Shown here: positions 6,663-14,113 of the stretch, one piece after another | Layout: each line of letters opens with the position of its first letter | Position numbering within the stretch: position 1 is the stretch's first letter | Assembly: GCA_030152225.1 (NCBI GenBank) | Contig: JASLHL010000163.1 | Location: 1 to 18,433, forward strand | Direction: 5' to 3' | DNA from: Flavobacterium sp. | Lineage (GTDB): Bacteria; Bacteroidota; Bacteroidia; Flavobacteriales; Flavobacteriaceae | DNA: 18,433 nucleotides | Notes under the pieces: generated by a model | Databases searched by the model: none | Told to the model about the DNA's origin: nothing | What the model saw: only the letters and a program-made list of their open reading frames with translations | Position numbers and translations under genes: made by a program

Positions 6663-7202
6663 ATGTTGTTTAAACTCTTTATTCTCTTCACTAAGATCGG
6701 TATTTTTACTATTGGTGGAGGATATGCTGTAATTCCCCTTATTGAAAAAGAAATTATCAGTCGTTCTTGGTTAACTTATGATGAGTTTTATGAACTTTTG
6801 GCTATTACAGAATCGCTACCAGGAGTATTTGCGACCAATATCGCTGCTTTAGTTGGGTTTAAGATTGGAGGAATAAAAGGTGGGATATTAGCTGCTTTGG
6901 GAACCATTGTTGCACCCTTTGTGCTTGTGCTTCTCCTTGCGGTTTTTTTTAGTCGCTTTCAGGACAACGTCTATGTTGTTAAGGCGTTTAAAGCCTTAAG
7001 ACCCGTTGTAGTGGCTTTAATTGCTGCTCCTTGTTATACTGCTATAAAAGTAAATAAAATGAGCCTACAGTCTCTTATATTGCCTTTAGTCGCGCTGGGG
7101 TTAATGTGGGGCGCACAGGTTTCTCCCGTTTGGATTATTTTAAGTGGCTGTATTGGTGGGATCGTTTACTATAGCTTACGCACTAAATCAATGACGCCAT
7201 GA
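6663..7202 (+). CDS. chrA: Chromate transporter, first half-size subunit
   Basis: This 179-residue membrane protein is a single CHR domain. The family hallmark FTKIGIFTIGGGYAVIPLI is at residues 9-27, and TESLPGVFATNIAALVGF at 49-66 is the second conserved element. About five hydrophobic segments follow (for instance 73-96, 113-127, 138-149 and 156-170). Full-length ChrA has two such domains in one chain of about 400 residues; short-chain members work as pairs, and the partner follows here with an ATGA overlap. The family includes proton-linked efflux systems for chromate, but many members have untested substrates. The gene is 112 bases downstream of the response regulator. Confidence 0.88.
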   Translation: MLFKLFILFTKIGIFTIGGGYAVIPLIEKEIISRSWLTYDEFYELLAITESLPGVFATNIAALVGFKIGGIKGGILAALGTIVAPFVLVLLLAVFFSRFQDNVYVVKAFKALRPVVVALIAAPCYTAIKVNKMSLQSLILPLVALGLMWGAQVSPVWIILSGCIGGIVYYSLRTKSMTP

Positions 7203-7747
7203 TTTTTTATCAACTATTTTGGGTGTTTATTAAAATCGGAACCTTTGGTTTTGGTGGGGGGTATGCCATGCTATCACTAATTCAAGAAGAGGTAGTAGAC
7301 CGACATCAATGGGTATCGAAAAGTGATTTTTCCAATCTTGTTGCAGTTTCTCAAATGACTCCAGGTCCGATTGGAATTAATACGGCTACTTATGTTGGTT
7401 ATGTTGCACTTATCAATGAAGGATATCCCGTGTATATCGCCGTGCTGGGATCAGCTTTGACAACGATTGCCCTTTGTTTACCAGCTTTTCTTATGATTGG
7501 CTTGATTTCTTTTTTTTATTTTCGCTTTCGTTCAAATAAGTTTTTTGCCTATGCTATTGCAGGTATTAAACCATTAGGCATTTCACTGATTGCACTTGCA
7601 GCTTTGTCTTTGACAAACGAAGAGAGCTTTCCGGATTATTACAGTCCGGTGCTATTTTTAGCCGCTTTGGTGTGTTCGATTCGATTTAAAATACACCCAA
7701 TTGCCATTCTCTTTGGTGCAGCTATTCTTGGATTAATCCTCTATTAA
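7199..7747 (+). CDS. chrA: Chromate transporter, second half-size subunit
   Basis: This 182-residue CHR-domain membrane protein starts within the last four bases of the first subunit gene (ATGA at 7199-7202), implying coupled translation in equal amounts. Conserved elements are FIKIGTFGFGGGYAMLSLI at residues 10-28, then EEVVDRHQWVS, then QMTPGPIGINTATYVGY at 52-68, which carries the canonical PGP that is PGV in the partner. Hydrophobic segments lie at about 78-106, 118-137, 149-162 and 167-182, and the protein ends in the membrane without a tail. The two subunits probably form an antiparallel heterodimer, as proposed for short-chain CHR pairs. Confidence 0.88.
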   Translation: MIFYQLFWVFIKIGTFGFGGGYAMLSLIQEEVVDRHQWVSKSDFSNLVAVSQMTPGPIGINTATYVGYVALINEGYPVYIAVLGSALTTIALCLPAFLMIGLISFFYFRFRSNKFFAYAIAGIKPLGISLIALAALSLTNEESFPDYYSPVLFLAALVCSIRFKIHPIAILFGAAILGLILY

Positions 7748-7930
7748 AAGATAGTTCTATTTGCACAAAATGTAGCTCATTACTTTTTCGTTTAGGCAGC
7801 TCAAACAAGAGTAGGATACTTGTAAACGTTAGTCGTTTTTCTATTCATTTTCAATCTTTCACCATGTATTTCAACCAGATAAATGAAGTACCTTAGTATC
7901 GATTGATTATGACTTAGTAACAAGCAACAA

Positions 7931-8755
7931 ATGAACATCCATATGAAGGGATTTTTTGTCTTTCAACACCATACCCAACCCGAATTAATCGTTGAGGAGG
8001 GTTATTTTTCCATGCTTTTTATCGAACGAGGGTTTCTCCTCATTGCACTAGATGGAGAAGAACAAAGGGTAAGTCAAGGCCAGATTTGGATCAATACACC
8101 TGCTATGACAGTCGTACCTTCTTATGTAAGTGCGGATTGTTCCATCTTAGGGGTAAAGTACACCTTGGATTATACTAAAGAGATCACTACCCTAAGTGAT
8201 TTTCACAACACATTTGCTTATTTTGAATATCAATACCTTCCCATTTGGGATTTGTCAGTGCGCGAGCAAGACATTATTGTGCCCTTGTTTTTGAAATTGA
8301 AAGAGCGCAAAGCCTCTTTTGGTCATCATCCCTTTGCTCATCCGCTATTTAATTTGACTTTTACAGAATTGGTATTAGAACTTATTGCTATTGGGAGTAA
8401 AAGAGACAAAGAATGGTTTAAGAATTACAATCGAGCAGAATACTTAGCTGTTCAGTTCATGATTCTTGCACGGGAGTCGTATAAAGAACAAACCAAACTC
8501 GATTTTTATGCAGATCAATTGGCTGTTTCGGTTAAGTATCTTTCGGAGACATTGAAGCGAATAACGGGTAAGACTGCGAAAGATATTTTGCTCGAATTGC
8601 GCCTTGCACAAGCCAAACTTTTTCTAACAACTAGTGAATTAACCATTGCTGAAATTGCCTACGAATTGTCCTATGCTTCTCCAGCTTCTTTTTCTAAATC
8701 GTTTAAACAAGAGATTGGATTATCACCCAAAGCGTATCGAGAAACACCAACATAG
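7931..8755 (+). CDS. AraC-family transcriptional regulator
   Basis: This 274-residue regulator has an N-terminal sensor region (1 to about 155) that looks like a cupin-type beta barrel (YFSMLFIERGFLLIALDGEE) and a C-terminal pair of helix-turn-helix motifs. The first is at about 189-213 (LDFYADQLAVSVKYLSETLK). The second is at about 238-270 (TIAEIAYELSYASPASFSKS, then FKQEIGLSPKAYR), the AraC signature. The ligand is unknown. The next gene on the same strand, 126 bases on, is an Old Yellow Enzyme-type reductase, a plausible target. The ATG at 7931 is used; Met5 (7943) is an alternative. A 183-base gap separates it from the chromate transporter. Confidence 0.9.
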   Translation: MNIHMKGFFVFQHHTQPELIVEEGYFSMLFIERGFLLIALDGEEQRVSQGQIWINTPAMTVVPSYVSADCSILGVKYTLDYTKEITTLSDFHNTFAYFEYQYLPIWDLSVREQDIIVPLFLKLKERKASFGHHPFAHPLFNLTFTELVLELIAIGSKRDKEWFKNYNRAEYLAVQFMILARESYKEQTKLDFYADQLAVSVKYLSETLKRITGKTAKDILLELRLAQAKLFLTTSELTIAEIAYELSYASPASFSKSFKQEIGLSPKAYRETPT

Positions 8756-8794
8756 GTGTTTTTGACAACAAAAAGCGAAGTTTAACTATTTGTT

Positions 8795-8825
8795 TTGATC
8801 TTTTAATCGCATAATTTTAGTATTG
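8795..8825 (+). promoter_or_regulatory. Candidate promoter for the flavin oxidoreductase gene
   Basis: TTG at 8795-8797 is followed after 20 bases by TAGTATTG at 8818-8825, a 7 of 8 match to TAnnTTTG. A second overlapping option is TTTG at 8789-8792 with TAATTTTA at 8812-8819 (19-base spacer). Either would give a leader of about 50 bases. Confidence 0.45.
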
Positions 8826-8881
8826 TAGTTATAAAAATAGTATATTGATATGTATTTTACTTTAATTAACAATTTAAACTT

Positions 8882-10105
8882 ATGGAAAATAGAGATATAA
8901 TACACAAAACAGAGGAAACATTTAGACCTGTTCAACTTGGTCCCATTACCTTGCGTAACCCTGTAATTAAAGCAGCAACAAGTGAGGGGAGAAGTCCTGA
9001 AGGAAAAGTAACACAAGCGCTGATCGACTTTCATCGTGGTTTTATTGAAGGCGGTATTGCTATGACTACATTAGCTTACTGTGCGATATCCAAAGCGGGA
9101 TTTGCTGCACCAGGTGAAATTCTCATGGTGAGAGAGAATATGGATGGCCTAAAGCGATTTACAGCAGCGATGCACGAAGCAGGAGGTTTGGCCTCTGCAC
9201 AGTTGGGACATGCTGGACCTGTTGCAACAAAAAAAATTACAGGCGTGCAACCTGTTGCACCTTCTCGATTTTTTAATCTAACGAGTTTGCAAACCTGTCG
9301 TGCGATTTCGCTAAAAGAAATGGACGAAGTGATTGAGCAATTCGCCGATGCAGCAGCGGTTGCAGCTGATGCGGGTTTTGATGCTGTTGAGCTACATTTT
9401 GGTCACTTGTATTTAGTTTCTTCGTTTTTCAGCCCATGGATTAACAAGCGAAAAGATCAATATGGAGGTTCCATTGAAAATAGAACGCGTTTTGCTAAAG
9501 AGATTTTATTGCGTGTAAAAGAGCGCGTAAAAGATCGATTGGCTATTATTGTTAAGCTTTCTATGGATGATGGTATTAAAGGCTCTATATGGTTAGATGA
9601 TGCTACTGAAACTGCCCGTATTTTAGATGAAACTGGAGCCGTTGATGCTTTTGAATTGACCATGGGATCTTCTGTATCCAATCAGATGTACCTATTTAGA
9701 GGAGATACGGATATTGATGGAATGGCGGCTACTCAAAAGGGAATCTTAAAGTTAGGCGTGAAGTGGTTTGGCAGGCAAATTTTGGGTGAGTACCCTTATG
9801 AAGATTTGTATATGCTAAAATCAGCGCGTCAGTTTCAACCGATTGTAAAAAAGGCCAAGCTCATTTTACTTGGCGGTATTAATACGCACAGTCATATTGC
9901 ACAAGCAGTTACAGAAGGATTTTCTATGGTTGCGATGGGACGCGCCTTACTTCGCGAGCCCGATATTATCAATAAAATTAAGGCGAATCCTCATGCACCT
10001 GGCTTGTGTATTCACTGTAATAAATGCATGTTCTCTGTTTATACCACTACAAATTGTGTATTTACAAAAGAGTATGCAACTACATCTCAGGCAGCTATTA
10101 GTTAG
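8882..10105 (+). CDS. NADH:flavin oxidoreductase, Old Yellow Enzyme family
   Basis: This 407-residue FMN-binding TIM barrel has AQLGHAGP at residues 106-113, the substrate-binding ELHFGHLYLVSSFFSPWINK at 170-189 (His172 and His175) and YGGSIENR at 194-201. The phosphate-binding end of the barrel is at LLGGINTHSHIA 329-340 and MGRALLREPDI 352-362. A Cys-rich tail, CIHCNKC, then NC (Cys376, 379, 382 and 392), resembles the iron-sulfur site of 2,4-dienoyl-CoA reductase relatives, but the C-terminal FAD/NADH domains of those are absent, so the protein needs an outside electron donor or uses NAD(P)H directly. Likely substrates are activated alkenes such as enones. The gene is flanked by two AraC-type regulator genes and ends at a strong terminator. 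Confidence 0.9.
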   Translation: MENRDIIHKTEETFRPVQLGPITLRNPVIKAATSEGRSPEGKVTQALIDFHRGFIEGGIAMTTLAYCAISKAGFAAPGEILMVRENMDGLKRFTAAMHEAGGLASAQLGHAGPVATKKITGVQPVAPSRFFNLTSLQTCRAISLKEMDEVIEQFADAAAVAADAGFDAVELHFGHLYLVSSFFSPWINKRKDQYGGSIENRTRFAKEILLRVKERVKDRLAIIVKLSMDDGIKGSIWLDDATETARILDETGAVDAFELTMGSSVSNQMYLFRGDTDIDGMAATQKGILKLGVKWFGRQILGEYPYEDLYMLKSARQFQPIVKKAKLILLGGINTHSHIAQAVTEGFSMVAMGRALLREPDIINKIKANPHAPGLCIHCNKCMFSVYTTTNCVFTKEYATTSQAAIS

Positions 10106-10134
10106 TTGTGGAATAATCTTATTTTATCATGGAG

Positions 10135-10167
10135 AGGGCTATAATGAAAATTATAGCTCTTTTTTTG
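10135..10167 (+). terminator. Intrinsic terminator after the flavin oxidoreductase gene
   Basis: An 11-bp stem (10135-10145 with 10150-10160, one G-U pair) closes on a GAAA tetraloop and is followed by seven T residues (10161-10167 region). It ends transcription of the plus-strand gene 30 bases earlier. Confidence 0.9.
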
Positions 10168-10197
10168 TGCTAGTTTGATGAAACGCTTCAATCTAGA

Positions 10198-11016
10198 TTA
10201 TTTTCTGAAGGCACTGAGTGAGAGCCCTGTTTCTCTTTTAAAAAAACGGCCCATGTACGAAGGATCGACAAAGTTGAGTTCCTCAGCGATGACGCCAATA
10301 CTTTTGTCTGTTGTCTGGAGTAAGTTCTTGATCTCTAGGATTACTTGTCTGTTAATAAGGTCTTTAGGGAGGTCATTCAAATGACTTTTAGAAATCTGAG
10401 CCAAATAAAACGGAGTTATATGCAATAAATCAGCATAAAAGGCAACTGCTCGATTTGTTTTAGCATATTGTCCAATCAGGTCCCAAAATTTCCAACAAAG
10501 TTCTTCTTTTCTACTAAATTTTTTCTTTTTTAATTGGTTGTATTCCCCCATATAGTCAGTGAGGTGTAAAAAGAGATTTTGAAATTGATTACACGCCATT
10601 CGATCGAGGTATTTATTGGGATGATCTAGGATATAATTGAGCTGTAGCATCCAGTATTCTAGCTGTTTTCGCTGTTCTTTGGTTAGATGTAGAACGGGAT
10701 AATCATGCAAGAAACCAAAAAGAGTATGGGGGAGATAATAGGCAATTTCACTAGCTAGTGCGCGATCAATTCCATAAACATAGGCTTTAAAGTCTTCTGT
10801 TTTTTGTTGGATAAGCACAATATCATCGCTAGATAAAACCGTTAAGGTATTTTTACTGATGGCATAATCCGTAAAATTAACGCTAAGGGTTGCTTCACCT
10901 GATAGGCCGATGCAAACCACAAGATAGGAAAGCGAGAGTGGATAATTGAGCTGTTCGCCACATGTTGTTCCATGACTCAAGCTGATTGTCGTCTTTGTTA
11001 AATCGAAGTGTTCCAT
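10198..11016 (-). CDS. AraC-family transcriptional regulator
   Basis: This 272-residue protein has an N-terminal sensor region (1 to about 160) without clear motifs and a C-terminal AraC DNA-binding domain. First helix-turn-helix: about 187-212 (NRAVAFYADLLHITPFYLAQ). Second: about 235-272 (DKSIGVIAEELNFVDPSYMG, then RFFKRETGLSLSAFRK). A basic linker (KKKKFSRK, 163-170) joins the two parts. It converges on the flavin oxidoreductase gene and is divergent from the RimJ/L-like acetyltransferase gene across 151 bases, so it could regulate either or itself. The two AraC proteins in the window are only distantly alike and are not a recent duplication. The start at 11014-11016 is the one that gives a full-length sensor domain. 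Confidence 0.88.
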   Translation of the reverse strand: MEHFDLTKTTISLSHGTTCGEQLNYPLSLSYLVVCIGLSGEATLSVNFTDYAISKNTLTVLSSDDIVLIQQKTEDFKAYVYGIDRALASEIAYYLPHTLFGFLHDYPVLHLTKEQRKQLEYWMLQLNYILDHPNKYLDRMACNQFQNLFLHLTDYMGEYNQLKKKKFSRKEELCWKFWDLIGQYAKTNRAVAFYADLLHITPFYLAQISKSHLNDLPKDLINRQVILEIKNLLQTTDKSIGVIAEELNFVDPSYMGRFFKRETGLSLSAFRK

Positions 11017-11079
11017 ACGCCTGTTTGGATTGTTTCGTAAAAATAGTCAATTAATTCTTCTTTTACTTAAAATAGTTTT

Positions 11080-11087
11080 CAAAAGTA
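11080..11087 (-). promoter_or_regulatory. Candidate -7 box for the AraC regulator gene
   Basis: Read on the minus strand, TACTTTTG matches TAnnTTTG exactly and lies 63 bases before the start codon. A -33 TTG at standard spacing is not seen. Confidence 0.35.
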
Positions 11088-11133
11088 CCGAAATCACGCA
11101 AATTATAGGCTAAAATTGAAAAGGGAGGCGTAC

Positions 11134-11141
11134 TACCTTTG
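11134..11141 (+). promoter_or_regulatory. Candidate -7 box for the acetyltransferase gene
   Basis: TACCTTTG matches TAnnTTTG exactly, 26 bases before the start codon. TTG at 11116-11118 is only 15 bases upstream, shorter than the usual 17-23. Confidence 0.4.
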
Positions 11142-11167
11142 TCCTAGAAATAATAAAGAAGTAAAAG

Positions 11168-11710
11168 ATGAAATTTACAACAGACCGATTAATCTTAAGA
11201 CCATGGGAATTAAGAGATGCAGAAGATTTATTTCGCTATGCAAAAGATGAAAATATTGGACCACCAGCGGGTTGGCCTGCACATAAAAGTGTAGAAGAAA
11301 GTATCACTGTCATTGAAGAGGTATTTTCTAAACCAGAGATTTACGCCGTTGCTTTGAAAGAGAATAACCGCGCGATTGGTTGTATTGGTGTATTGATTGG
11401 AGCAGATAGTAATTTTCCAATCTCAGAGAACGAAGGAGAAGTTGCGTATTGGATTGGTGTTCCGTTTTGGGGACAAGGGCTAATACCAGAAGCTTTAACG
11501 GCGATTATAGCCCATAGCTTTGAAACATTAAACCTAACCGATCTTTGGTGTGGATTTTTTGAAGGCAATGAGAAATCGAAACGAGCACAAGAAAAGTGCG
11601 GATTTAGACATTCTCATATTGTAGAAAATCAATTCAATCAATTCATGAACGATTATCGCATCGAATACATCAGTCGATTGACAAAAGAAGATTGGCTTGC
11701 CAACCAGTAG
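11168..11710 (+). CDS. GNAT acetyltransferase, RimJ/RimL-like
   Basis: This 180-residue cytoplasmic enzyme opens with the family's TDRLILRPWELRDAEDLFRY (residues 5-24). It has the acetyl-CoA pyrophosphate loop at 98-109 (VPFWGQGLIPEA, a Q/R-x-x-G-x-G/A variant) and the closing beta strand region GNEKSKRAQEKCGFRH at 133-148. Members acetylate N-terminal amines of ribosomal proteins or small amines; the acceptor here is not predictable. The gene stands alone, divergent from the AraC gene, with a TACCTTTG box upstream and a 36-base near-palindrome eight bases after its stop codon. The length is normal for the family. Confidence 0.88.
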   Translation: MKFTTDRLILRPWELRDAEDLFRYAKDENIGPPAGWPAHKSVEESITVIEEVFSKPEIYAVALKENNRAIGCIGVLIGADSNFPISENEGEVAYWIGVPFWGQGLIPEALTAIIAHSFETLNLTDLWCGFFEGNEKSKRAQEKCGFRHSHIVENQFNQFMNDYRIEYISRLTKEDWLANQ

Positions 11711-11717
11711 AGCTAAG

Positions 11718-11753
11718 GCGCTTACCAAAAGGAGTACTCCTTCTGGCAAGCGC
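11718..11753 (+). terminator. 36-base near-palindrome, probable terminator
   Basis: Two 18-base arms (11718-11735 and 11736-11753) pair at 16 of 18 positions with no obligatory loop, centred on AGGAGTACTCCT. T-rich sequence follows (11757-11760, 11770-11780). Position directly after the acetyltransferase stop codon supports terminator function; a protein-binding palindrome is the alternative. Confidence 0.65.
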
Positions 11754-11858
11754 ATGGTTTTAAGTATTCTTTTGTTTTTCAATAGTTTACAATAAAAATA
11801 TTAAAAATAGGCAAGTAGTCTGTAGTACTAAATAACAGAAAGGAGTAGTGAAAATACC

Positions 11859-13550
11859 ATGATATATCCAACAAATTACGAAGATAAATGCGGGTTTACC
11901 ACAATCCGTGAGATCCTCATAGCGACTTGTTTAAGTCCCTATGGCATTGAAAAAGTAGAAGCTTTAACGTTTCAGACCGATTTTGAAAGCATAAACCAGC
12001 AACTAGATGATGTTGTGGCGTTTCGTGAGTTATTGAACCAAGAACGTCATTTTCCTCTAGAGCAGTATAAAGATATGCGTGGGCTGATGCAATCGATTAA
12101 AGCAGATGACCGCCTTTGGTGTACAGCAGAGGAATTATTAGATCTGCAACAGCTCTTGCGTTATGGAGAAAAGGTACAGCAAATTGCTGTTAAAACAGAA
12201 GGAGAAGCGTTTAGTTATCCCCGTATTGCACAGGTAGCCTTGACTTATAAACCGATGGATGTTTTGAGTCAACGGCTCAATCAGGTGATTGATTCCCAAG
12301 GGCAAGTACGCGATAGTGCATCAAAAGAGCTGGGAAGCATTAGAAAAGAGAAAATTCAGGTGGCTCATACGATTCAAAAGAAGTTTGACACTTTATGGAG
12401 AAAGGCACAAGCTGCAGGTTTGATTGACAGTGATTTATCGGCCAGTGAACGAGATGGACGAATGGTTATTCCGATTACGGCTTCTTTTAAGCGCCGTTTT
12501 AAAGGCGTTGTACACGATGAATCTCGATCAGGAAAAACCGTATTTATGGAACCAGAAGAATTGGTCCAAGACCATACACGTCTATTTGTATTGGAACAAG
12601 AGGAACGAAGAGAAGTGGTGCGTATTCTACTCGAGCTAACGGCACTTATTCGAGCACAGGACAAGCAAATGAATGCGTTATTTACTTTTTTGGGAACGAT
12701 GGATTTTTTACGTGCTAAAGTGGTATTAGCGGATAAAATAGGTGGTGTTAAACCTAATTTTGAGGCGAAGACCCAATTGGAATGGAAAAAGGCTTACCAT
12801 CCTGTGTTAGCCATGCGTTTAAAAGAACAGGGCAAAACCCTGCATCCACTTACATTAACACTGAATAAGGAGCATCGAATTCTCGTAGTATCTGGTGCGA
12901 ATTCGGGCGGTAAATCGGTGACCTTAAAAACAGTTGCCTTGTTGCAATATATGCTTCAATGTGGTTTATTAATTCCAGTAGATCCGCAATCTAAGGTTGG
13001 TGTTTTTGATCAGATTTTAATGGATATTGGCGATGGGCAAAGCATTGAGAATAATTTGAGTACGTATACGGCTCATTTAAATACGATGCAGCTTTTCTTG
13101 ACACATACACAGGCGAGTACGCTGATTTTAATTGATGAGTTTGGTGGTGGTACCGAACCTGAACTAGGAGGAGCAATCGCTGAAAGTATTTTAGAAACGC
13201 TGAATCAACGTTCGTGCTATGGGATTATCACGACGCATTTTTACAACTTAAAAGGATTTGCTCAACGCACTAAAGGGTTACAAAATGGAGCCATGCTTTA
13301 TGATTTTAAAGAAATGCGACCGCTTTACCAGCTGTCACAAGGACATCCAGGAAGTTCGTATGCCTTAGATGTGGCAAGGCAAATTGGACTAACAGAGGCT
13401 ATCCTGACCCAAGCTTCGTCAAAGATTGATGCGGATTATCTCCGAATTGAAGAACAGCTACAGCAAGTTGTTGCTGCGAAAGTACAGGAGCTAAAACAGT
13501 TGACAGTTGACCTTGACAGTTCGTTTAGTGCCGTAAACCATAAACCGTAA
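11859..13550 (+). CDS. mutS2: MutS2-type ATPase lacking the Smr nuclease domain
   Basis: This 563-residue protein matches MutS2 from its N-terminus: a helical core/lever region (1 to about 300, including VHDESRSGKTVFMEPEELV at 218-236) and the ATPase at about 310-520. Motifs are Walker A GANSGGKS at 346-353, the DIGDGQSIENNLSTYTAHL block at 389-407, Walker B LILIDE at 422-427 with GGGTEP, TTH at 458-460, and PGSSYA at 497-502. Typical MutS2 proteins exceed 700 residues and end in a coiled coil plus an Smr endonuclease domain; both are missing here. The last 15 or so codons lie in heptamer repeats. An AGGAG at 11841-11845 is too far from the ATG to be a normal ribosome site. ATP-driven DNA or ribosome binding may remain; nuclease activity should not. 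Confidence 0.85.
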   Translation: MIYPTNYEDKCGFTTIREILIATCLSPYGIEKVEALTFQTDFESINQQLDDVVAFRELLNQERHFPLEQYKDMRGLMQSIKADDRLWCTAEELLDLQQLLRYGEKVQQIAVKTEGEAFSYPRIAQVALTYKPMDVLSQRLNQVIDSQGQVRDSASKELGSIRKEKIQVAHTIQKKFDTLWRKAQAAGLIDSDLSASERDGRMVIPITASFKRRFKGVVHDESRSGKTVFMEPEELVQDHTRLFVLEQEERREVVRILLELTALIRAQDKQMNALFTFLGTMDFLRAKVVLADKIGGVKPNFEAKTQLEWKKAYHPVLAMRLKEQGKTLHPLTLTLNKEHRILVVSGANSGGKSVTLKTVALLQYMLQCGLLIPVDPQSKVGVFDQILMDIGDGQSIENNLSTYTAHLNTMQLFLTHTQASTLILIDEFGGGTEPELGGAIAESILETLNQRSCYGIITTHFYNLKGFAQRTKGLQNGAMLYDFKEMRPLYQLSQGHPGSSYALDVARQIGLTEAILTQASSKIDADYLRIEEQLQQVVAAKVQELKQLTVDLDSSFSAVNHKP

Positions 13551-13552
13551 AC
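13497..13552. repeat. Two short heptamer repeat tracts at the mutS2 3' end
   Basis: CAGTTGA occurs twice in tandem at 13497-13510, with a related TTGACAG at 13514-13520. Three tandem copies of C[G/A]TAAAC fill 13532-13552. The stop codon of mutS2 (13548-13550) lies in the last copy, so the final residues NHKP are encoded by the repeat. Confidence 0.75.
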
Positions 13553-13561
13553 TCATTTGCA

Positions 13562-13594
13562 TATCTAGTTTTGTTGTAGTTATTTTACTAGATA
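13562..13594. repeat. 8-bp inverted repeat after mutS2
   Basis: TATCTAGT (13562-13569) and ACTAGATA (13587-13594) are perfect inverted repeats with a 17-base T-rich loop. It could be a weak terminator for mutS2 or an operator for the next gene; there is no T-run directly after the stem. Confidence 0.35.
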
Positions 13595-13687
13595 GATCCA
13601 TAATGCAATGTTATTACAATAATTATTAGCGGAATTTGAAGTAAAGGATACAGGATTTACTGCGTGTAAATTTATAAATAGAACAAC

Positions 13688-14113
13688 ATGATACGACCAA
13701 TTGACACAACGGATTATCCGCGTTTATTGCACATCTGGGAAAGTGCAGTTTTAGCAACACACGATTTCTTAAAACCAGAAGATTTTGCCTATTACAAAGA
13801 AAATTTACCTTCTTACTTTGCTTTTGTCACCCTATGGGGATATGAAGTAGAGGGCGAGTTAGTGGGCTTTATGGGCATTGCGGCAAATAGTTTGGAAATG
13901 CTATTCGTTGATGAAGCTACACGTGGGCGTGGAGTAGGTAAGGCGTTAATCCACTATGGTATCCAAAAACAAGGGGTTACTACTGTAGAGGTAAATGAAC
14001 AAAATGCACAAGCAGTTGGATTTTATGAACACTTGGGTTTTAAAGTAAAAAACAGAATGGAGTTGGACGGACAAGGAAAGCCTTATCCAATTTTACAGCT
14101 GGAATTAGCGTAG
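13688..14113 (+). CDS. GNAT acetyltransferase, YjaB-like
   Basis: This 141-residue enzyme resembles E. coli YjaB in order and detail: IWESAVLATHDFL at residues 16-28, VGFMGI at 59-64, LEMLFVDEATRGRGVGKALI at 69-88 (the acetyl-CoA loop RGRGVGKA), VNEQNAQAVGFYEHLGFKV at 102-120 and DGQGKPYPILQLEL at 127-140. The asparagine/tyrosine segment near the end is the usual GNAT motif B. The substrate is not known. Its stop codon (14111-14113) is directly followed by the stop of the convergent reductase gene, with no base between them. The ATG at 13688 is the only reasonable start. Confidence 0.87.
   Translation: MIRPIDTTDYPRLLHIWESAVLATHDFLKPEDFAYYKENLPSYFAFVTLWGYEVEGELVGFMGIAANSLEMLFVDEATRGRGVGKALIHYGIQKQGVTTVEVNEQNAQAVGFYEHLGFKVKNRMELDGQGKPYPILQLELA

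Noticed and set aside
8786..9034. Minus-strand open frame across the promoter and start of the flavin oxidoreductase gene
   Set aside because: It covers the likely promoter and the conserved N-terminus of the reductase and has no recognisable features.
9870..10178. Open frame overlapping the 3' end of the flavin oxidoreductase gene
   Set aside because: It overlaps conserved barrel and Cys-motif codons in another frame and runs through the terminator hairpin.
12374..12664. Ser/Arg-rich open frame opposite mutS2
   Set aside because: Composition is that of an antisense shadow, and it lies wholly within a conserved mutS2 segment.
13500..13687. A frameshifted remainder of MutS2 (coiled coil and Smr)
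   Set aside because: No frame in this short stretch encodes Smr-like or coiled-coil sequence, so the part is absent rather than shifted.
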